Source: CAYPNF01 sp964411985 (GTDB lineage: Bacteria > Verrucomicrobiota > Verrucomicrobiia > Limisphaerales > J093). Taken from it: DNA of 64,000 nt. This document shows positions 60,101 through 64,000 of the stretch, piece after piece. Below the pieces are notes generated by a model, which had not been told where the DNA came from, searched no databases, and worked only from the letters and a program-made list of their open reading frames with translations. Location of the stretch: contig CAYPNF010000015.1 in assembly GCA_964411985.1 (NCBI GenBank), forward strand, positions 81,545-145,544, read 5' to 3'. Each line of letters begins with the position of its first letter. Within the stretch, counting starts at the first letter, position 1. A program made the position numbers and the translations under genes.

Positions 60101-60473
60101 CTTCTCCCCGGATGGGCTGGTGCTTGTCACTACCAGCTTGGATGGCGTCAAGTTTTGGGATGTGGTTACCCGGCGCGAATTGGCGACGTTTCGAGGTCAT
60201 TCGGCGATGGTCTGGAGCGCGACCTTTTGGGGAGATGGCCGACGCGTGGCCACGGGATCGAGTAGTTCAAAAAGCGCCGTGATACTATGGGACCCAGTCG
60301 CCCACCGAGAACTGCTTTCCTTATCCACGGAGGGACAATTCTTCGTCAACCTCCTCGTTTCTCCTGACGGGAACACTTTGGTGGCCACGTCGCTTGATGG
60401 TCACGCGAACCTCTGGCGCGCGCCGTCGTGGGCGGAAATCGAGGCTGCCGAGAAGGGGGCCGAGAAGCCATGA
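57132..60473 (+). CDS. Zinc-ribbon serine/threonine kinase with WD40 propellers
   Basis: About 1113 residues from the ATG at 57132; an upstream in-frame stretch to 57042 lacks protein character. Residues 6-27 form a zinc ribbon (CPECGAELPEGTPASRCPHC). A low-complexity linker (SSVASGQSSVVGVSSERG) precedes the kinase: LIEEIARGGMGVVYKARQ, AVKMI, HRDLKPSNVLID, DFGLAKR and VYALGGILYHLLTARPPF. A membrane helix (LATALGAVVLVTSLGFVGVV) lies near residue 390. The exterior part has roughly 13 WD40 units (LAFTPDGRRLAAASADGTIR then IWD), enough for two propellers. It pairs with the preceding ECF sigma gene. Protein partners of the propellers are unknown. Confidence 0.92.
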   Translation: MSEMSEKCPECGAELPEGTPASRCPHCLIGLAIEGAAGRSSVASGQSSVVGVSSERGTAQLAPLITDHRSPMTLRRFGDYELIEEIARGGMGVVYKARQVSLDRLVAVKMILAGEFATQEFVQRFRTEASAAAVLHHPNIVAIHEVGVHAGQHYFSMDFVDGPSLAALVGHVPLPARRAAQYVQILAEAIHYAHEQGILHRDLKPSNVLIDADDQPRITDFGLAKRLGGETSLLLSGQLVGSPNFMPPEQATARHGRVGRYSDVYALGGILYHLLTARPPFQADSLEVIVTQVLTVEPVSPRMLNPAVPRDLETLCLKCLEKEPSRRYATAQALADELGRFLRGEPILARPMGPTGKIWRWCRRKPALATALGAVVLVTSLGFVGVVSQWRRAQAGELLARQNAYAADMSLAHRALQADEVGLALSLLNKHRPRLGVPASAGVAPKAASEQPDRLKAELRTDLRGWEWRYLWQLCQPDMSFSLRRDSAPVGAVAISQDGRLLAVQTEGHKVTLWDLTTKRPMAELPELGWIMAMTLSPSGGVLAVSRSEETKPPTVEFWDLHSRRLIRTLSPASPVLSLAFSPDGKLLATLNDQATTQVVEWESNRTITYLTAAPFRRGGTGVVAFSPDGNRLAVGADYGWLQVVNLRSGAVRTNETKTIDGVSALAFSPDSQLLAAGFAYTSGTVHLWDSDSGEPRGQLTNATAYVHRLAFTPDGRRLAAASADGTIRIWDVAERTVVGRLRGHPAESLALAFQADGQTLVSGCGQGAACVWDLTATNKTHTHTKLAISEWLTPNLPRQNFAPGALDPKVVQRLGLAFTPDSQGFITTDPDGMLSVWDARTMQPTESLPMLGSNCWGVALSPDGHWLAVGDAAGKVHIWDWKTRQLVKSFDVPFEWCGGLRFSRSGGFLIAIVTSNNRARNLKAWTTRGWEELPLRGIRVEAPYAADLSPDDRFLALGYTDGAVTLRSVPSRQDETTFGKHIMGVSDVSFSPDGLVLVTTSLDGVKFWDVVTRRELATFRGHSAMVWSATFWGDGRRVATGSSSSKSAVILWDPVAHRELLSLSTEGQFFVNLLVSPDGNTLVATSLDGHANLWRAPSWAEIEAAEKGAEKP

Positions 60474-60545
60474 ACCCCCATGAAAGCAACTGAAGCTGGA
60501 AAACAGCTCTCTTTCTGTCGGCATCACTTCGTTTCCTTCGCTACC

Positions 60546-60782
60546 TTATGTAGGGAGCCTTCTGTGACAATGCATTTTCGTGCTTTTGGGATAACACAAG
60601 TTGGTCGCACTCTCCAGTAAGCAGTTCACGCTGACCACTCTCTGCCAACTCACGGCTACGTTGGTGCCGGCAGTCGCCGCCGAAAGTAGGCGTAATGACG
60701 ACAACGCGTTGGTGGGATCGGTCGGGCAAGCCCATTCCTGCCTTCGGTTGTAGCCGTCGGCTTCCAGGGCCGTGGCATCCGC
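60546..60782 (-). pseudogene. Remnant of an adhesin-type C-terminal domain
   Basis: The minus-strand frame contains EADGYNRRQEWACPTDPTN (a calcium-loop-like linker) followed by ALSSLRLLSAATAGTNVAVS, WQRVVSVNCLLESATNL and stop shortly after. The order matches the C-terminal region of many Verrucomicrobial exported proteins (tandem Ca loops, then a TNVTVSWQS...ERSTNL strand pair), but the domain is cut off. The 60474-60966 spacer holds nothing else I can support. Confidence 0.5.
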
Positions 60783-60966
60783 CGAGCCCTCGGTGGGCAG
60801 GCTGCAGTGGAAGGCCCGGAGGATCGAAGTATTGCTAGCCCGGCGTTCTGCCGAGAGCGACAAGTACCGCAGGAGCGCGTTGAACCGCCTCGCCCCTGCG
60901 GACCTGGGTTCATGTTTGATTCACATGCCGATAAGCATCACGCCTCTACGGAGCTACCCCAACGCC

Positions 60967-62424
60967 TCACGGCACCTGCCGCACGCGGAAGAACCCCATG
61001 TTATCGTCGGCCGGGCAAGTCACCTGTTGCATGCCGGGCAGCGTCGGGTCTTGAACAGGCAGCCACGGGCCTTGGAGCGTAGGCGCGCCTTCGACGACGT
61101 AATTCAGCGTGGCCGAAGCGGGCCAGCTCAAGCGCACGGCGCGTTCGATGCCGACTCCCGGAACCTCCGAGGTCCGCAGTTCGAGGTTGTCGAACGTGGC
61201 GAGGACCGCCGGCTTGGTGCCGTCGTTGTACTGGAACACGCCCACGCTGGGGCCGAACGACGTGAAGGGTGCTCCCGCGGCGTCAGAGCCTATGTCCCGC
61301 CAGTTCATGCCGGTCAAGGCTCGAAACTGGGTGGCATTGAGGGTCGTGTCAACGGCGGGTGTATCTACGACGGTTCTTTGCCAAAGCACCGTGGTGGGAT
61401 CGGCCTTATCCAGCACCCGGGCCGTAATCACCAGATTTGGAGGAACGCGCGTCAGCGCGAGAGCGAGGACGACATTTGTGTTCCTGATCGACGCCTCATC
61501 GCAAGCGAATATGCTGAAGCCACCGCTAGCGGTTGGCCACTTCGACACGTACACGAAGTCACGGCCTTTATGGATGACATACAAACCGTTCACAGTGCCA
61601 GCTCCCAGTATCGCCAGGTTGAGGGCGTTCTCATCAAGACCGACCAGGTCCACCCGCCATTCCATGGTCTGACCGTCGGGCACGGTCCAGGCCGTAGAGT
61701 GCGCTCCTAACACGTAGGAGTCATAAATGGAGGTGGTGTGCACGCCCGGGTAATACCCGCGCACGGTCAACTGCTCGTTCGTATTGAAGTAGCTGCCGCT
61801 GCCATACACCGTCCAATCCGTGAGGAGGTTGTCGTCGAAGTTGTCGAGCACCTGGCTCGTCTTCAGGGGCGGCGGCTTGATCGTGCCGGTGTACTCGTAA
61901 GGAATGGAGGGGTCCAAGGTAGGTCCAGCTGCCCGCGTCAGCGTCTCGTCGAGGCGCAACCCATCAATGGTCCCACCCCAGCCAGAGCCGACGAGGTGCA
62001 GTTGCAGACTGCCGTCCGTCTCCATGGTTCCGTGGTAGCTGATTTCCCACATCCCGCCGGTGGCCGTGAAGTTGGTCCCGGTCGCGTCCCAGGTCCCGAC
62101 TTCGTGATAGACCGGGCCGTAGATCATCGACGAGCCGTCGGCTTGGGCGGTGCCATCCACGTGAATAGTGCGGCGACCAGTCAGGCGTGAGTCGGTGCCG
62201 ACCACTTTCGCAAGGTGGGCGTTCCCGCGGAACCCGACCTGGCCAAGCGCATTGGTACACCAGACACCTGGCACGGGCACGCCGATGACCCAGCCGGTGG
62301 CGGTGTAGGGTGTGTCGGCAGCGGCCACTGGCAGAGCGGCCAGGAGCAGTAGTATTGTAGCTGTGGCCACCCTACGGGCGCCAAAGGCCCGCTGGCTGGT
62401 CAATTGGTTGAGGAGCGTATTCAT
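60967..62424 (-). CDS. Secreted beta-sandwich protein of unknown function
   Basis: About 485 residues from the ATG at 62424, placed before the signal peptide (RVATATILLLLAALPVAAA); a longer frame to 62616 crosses non-coding sequence. The N-terminal half is an allene-oxide-cyclase/heme-like beta region (MWEISYHGTMETDGSLQLHL). The second half looks like a LamG-type jelly roll: VLDNFDDNLLTDWTVYGSGS, QTMEWRVDLVGLDENALNLA, VLATFDNLELRT. The C-terminal strands LSWPASATLNYVVEGAPTLQ and FFRVRQVP are the usual Verrucomicrobial ending. No catalytic motif is seen; carbohydrate binding is a guess. Confidence 0.7.
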   Translation of the reverse strand: MNTLLNQLTSQRAFGARRVATATILLLLAALPVAAADTPYTATGWVIGVPVPGVWCTNALGQVGFRGNAHLAKVVGTDSRLTGRRTIHVDGTAQADGSSMIYGPVYHEVGTWDATGTNFTATGGMWEISYHGTMETDGSLQLHLVGSGWGGTIDGLRLDETLTRAAGPTLDPSIPYEYTGTIKPPPLKTSQVLDNFDDNLLTDWTVYGSGSYFNTNEQLTVRGYYPGVHTTSIYDSYVLGAHSTAWTVPDGQTMEWRVDLVGLDENALNLAILGAGTVNGLYVIHKGRDFVYVSKWPTASGGFSIFACDEASIRNTNVVLALALTRVPPNLVITARVLDKADPTTVLWQRTVVDTPAVDTTLNATQFRALTGMNWRDIGSDAAGAPFTSFGPSVGVFQYNDGTKPAVLATFDNLELRTSEVPGVGIERAVRLSWPASATLNYVVEGAPTLQGPWLPVQDPTLPGMQQVTCPADDNMGFFRVRQVP

Positions 62425-62650
62425 AATGTTGGGCTTGCCGGTTAAACGTTTAAGGCCATTCGGTACCCACCGTCGCCGGAACCTCCCCCGCAGGAACCCG
62501 ACGTTACTCACGCCGACTCTGTCCGGAGGCTCCCCCTCGCACAGGGAGTACACTTGACCTTTTCGCAGTGTCCTGAAGCAAAATGGTGAAAACGTGACCG
62601 CCAAACTGGACGGCATCTGCGAACACTCCTGCCACGCCGATCACCAGCAG

Positions 62651-62680
62651 CCCCCCAAAACACCCGGTTTGGGGGGGGGG
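62651..62680. repeat. C6/G10 inverted repeat with homopolymer tract
   Basis: CCCCCCAAA at 62651-62659 pairs with TTTGGGGGG at 62668-62676 around a short loop, and the G run extends to ten bases (62671-62680). It is followed by GAATACAATGGGGTCAGGTC (62691-62710), resembling the GGGGTCAGGTC ends I associate with REP-type elements. Confidence 0.5.
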
Positions 62681-62693
62681 ATTCCATATAGAA

Positions 62694-62887
62694 TACAATG
62701 GGGTCAGGTCCAGATGAAGCTGGAGAAGCCGGTGAGAACGGCATGGGGTAAACACCCCATAGAACCATCATCCCTTCAGCAGTATTCTCCAAGAAGTATC
62801 TGCTAAATCGAGCAGTCGACGGATTCAGACCGCTTGGTTAGGTGGAAGGCCATCTTCGCACTAGGCTGACGTGGGTGGCCTTTTTTT
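62694..62887 (+). ncRNA. Possible structured small RNA
   Basis: A TACAAT box (62694-62699) precedes three hairpins in a row: ATGGGGT-AAAC-ACCCCAT (62743-62760), AGCAG...CTGCT with inner TTCT/AGAA pairing (62776-62802), and a terminator-like stem with T-run (62846-62887). There is no coding frame with character. It could equally be a repeat element. No RNA family is recognised. Confidence 0.3.
62846..62887 (+). terminator. Intrinsic terminator-like hairpin
   Basis: AAGGCCA (62846-62852) pairs with TGGCCTT (62876-62882) around a 23-base loop and is followed directly by a T-run to 62887. The loop is long for a canonical terminator. Confidence 0.5.
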
Positions 62888-63101
62888 GTTCTCTTGTGGT
62901 ATGTTGGAATTTCGCCCTGTGGCGCAGGACGCCTCGCTGGGTAACCGGCGAAGGGCCGAACGCCAAGGTGGTATGGTTGCTGAGGGAGTCACCGGTCACA
63001 TTGCTCGGTCCCTCAATCAGCTTCATCACCTCCAGACTTCCCACGGCAAGTGGCAGCAGCTCCCACCCCCGATTGGCTGTGAGAATCGAAACTCCACCCA
63101 C

Positions 63102-63332
63102 CCACTTGAAATCGAATCCAAGTGGGTAAAACGATGGAAACAGGCGTTCATCGGCAGGAAGCCGTCAGCCAATCACCTCTCCGGGGACACTCGGAATTGC
63201 CCAGTGTTGGCTTCGGGGACCTCCCCAACCCTCCAGTCAAACAACGGCGTTCGGCTTGTTGATACCGTTACGAGGTCCGAAAGGGTGGAATCGTCGTCGT
63301 CCTCACAGCCACTTGGATTTGGTTTCAAGTGG
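63102..63332. repeat. Palindromic 24-mers in inverted orientation
   Basis: CCACTTG...CAAGTGG at 63102-63125 and CCACTTG...CAAGTGG at 63309-63332 are each 24-bp palindromes with 7-bp arms and a 10-base centre. The second, read on the minus strand, matches the first at 22 of 24 bases. Together they bound a 231-bp unit with no gene, like a small non-autonomous element. Confidence 0.6.
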
Positions 63333-63674
63333 CGTGGACTCTTCCGTTCCAGCGGCAGGCATCTCCCCACCATTACGACTTGTAAAAGAGGTCCTTCTGA
63401 GCGAGGTTAATCCCTAATCACTACCACCAGAACGAGGTTCACCATTGGGCCGTCGTTCCTCTTGGCAGTGAAGTGAAAGGCCGGGAGTGACGTATGGAAG
63501 CTCATTGTGGCTGGGGACTGGAAATCAGGCATCGTCTGAAGGAGGGGTGTTTTACGTCTTGGAGGGAACTTCTGCTGGCAGTTATTATTCGGCAGCCAAA
63601 CGGCCTTCACGGAAAGATTTTTCAATTTCGTTGTTAACCTCGGGTCGGATTTCCGGTGGTACATAGGTGGAACC

Positions 63675-64000
63675 ATGAAAATGTGCAGCGGCGATGAAAC
63701 AATCCGAAACGGAAACCGTATACCTCTTTTGAAAGCACCAACTATCATCACGAAACACCTCGGAATCCTGACGAGTCTCTGCCTGACCCTTTGGGGGGCA
63801 GTTCAAGCAGAGGACTACACCTACGAGACCACCACTAACGGCACGATCACCATCACGGGATACACCGGCCCAGGAGGTGATGTGACCATCCCAAGCGAGA
63901 TCAATGGCTTGCCGGTCACGAGCATCGGGATCCAGGCGTTCAATGGCTGCACCAGCCTGGCCAACGTCACGATTCCCAACAGCGTCACCAGCATCGGGGA
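63675..64000 (+). CDS. BspA-type leucine-rich-repeat secreted protein (5' part)
   Basis: The ATG at 63675, with AGGTGG just upstream, opens a frame still running at base 64000; the 3' end is outside the window. A signal peptide ends near AVQAEDYTYE (hydrophobic LGILTSLCLTLWGAVQA). Then comes a typical N-cap, TTTNGTITITGYTGPGGDVT, and the first BspA/TpLRR units: IPSEINGLPVTSIGIQAFNG and CTSLANVTIPNSVTSIG. In such proteins the 23-residue units repeat many times and end in a C-terminal beta domain. A surface protein with binding function is inferred. Confidence 0.9.
   Translation, partial: MKMCSGDETIRNGNRIPLLKAPTIITKHLGILTSLCLTLWGAVQAEDYTYETTTNGTITITGYTGPGGDVTIPSEINGLPVTSIGIQAFNGCTSLANVTIPNSVTSIG

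Larger units (their letters stand above)
62425..63674. other. Repeat- and hairpin-rich spacer
   Basis: About 1.25 kb between a minus-strand gene start and the plus-strand LRR gene. It contains the C6/G10 hairpin (62651-62680), a possible structured RNA ending in a terminator (62694-62887) and a palindrome pair (63102 and 63309). The overlapping frames at 62838-63410 have no coding character on either strand. Confidence 0.5.

Noticed and set aside
62871..63410. 179-codon plus-strand frame
   Set aside because: It crosses the terminator-like hairpin region and the palindromic 24-mers, has no protein character, and competing frames exist on the other strand.

Overview
The window is one contiguous piece of a GC-rich bacterial chromosome, most likely from the phylum Verrucomicrobiota (a Pedosphaera/Limisphaerales-type member). 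This is inferred from the gene mix, not from a marker gene: LVIVD-repeat, RCC1/Ig, lamin-tail and BspA leucine-rich secreted proteins, a pseudopilin with C-terminal Asp/Gly-type motifs, a PEP-CTERM protein, two ECF sigma/serine-threonine kinase pairs, an ASPIC/UnbV protein beside a multiheme cytochrome, a GH95 fucosidase, a glycine-rich RRM protein, weak Shine-Dalgarno signals and many palindromic intergenic repeats. No rRNA gene, intact tRNA gene or CRISPR array was seen.

Layout. 1-1968: 3'-truncated LVIVD propeller protein on the minus strand. 1969-3864: repeat-rich spacer with one doubtful small ORF and a decayed gene tail. 3865-14290: housekeeping block. A quinone oxidoreductase (minus) diverges from a plus-strand run ispD, ctpA-type protease, tsaD, two tandem thymidylate-kinase paralogues, a ROK sugar kinase, a short Ppx/GppA phosphatase and a separate HD-domain gene; this run converges on a minus-strand pair, a HAD phosphatase translationally coupled to a glycerol-1-phosphate-dehydrogenase-like enzyme. 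14565-23664: nitrilase-family amidase, lamin-tail protein, pseudopilin, RCC1/Ig protein, nitronate monooxygenase (minus) and an RRM RNA-binding protein with a double terminator. 23784-39759: GH95 fucosidase (plus), then a minus-strand series: a 1361-residue hybrid sensor kinase, a PadR regulator coupled to a HAAS-VIT-vWA-PEP-CTERM membrane protein, a small unknown, a secreted FKBP isomerase, and a CRTAC1/ASPIC protein plus a five-heme cytochrome/TPR protein.

39.9-50.9 kb is bounded by two directly repeated 3' halves of a tRNA-Arg(TCG) gene and looks like an old genomic island. It holds a helix-turn-helix remnant, a frameshifted adhesin tail, a 2226-residue cadherin-like/delta-60/PKD surface protein, a serine-threonine kinase fused to a C-type lectin domain, and an ECF sigma factor. 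The last three lie in one orientation (sigma, kinase, adhesin) and could form one signalling and surface module.

50.9-64.0 kb: two tandem YtcJ-type amidohydrolases, each ending in a His/Cys-rich tail; a small unknown gene between two ~230-bp direct repeats; a second ECF sigma gene followed by a zinc-ribbon/kinase/WD40 protein; a decayed adhesin fragment; a secreted protein; a structured repeat-rich region; and the 5' end of a BspA-type leucine-rich-repeat protein running off the edge.

The best leads are the tRNA-Arg-bounded island with its sigma-kinase-adhesin set, the nested domain inside the adhesin, the PadR operator with its HAAS-VIT-PEP-CTERM partner, the thymidylate-kinase paralogue with an altered Walker A lysine, the split Ppx/HD pair, and the metal-binding tails on the amidohydrolase pair.
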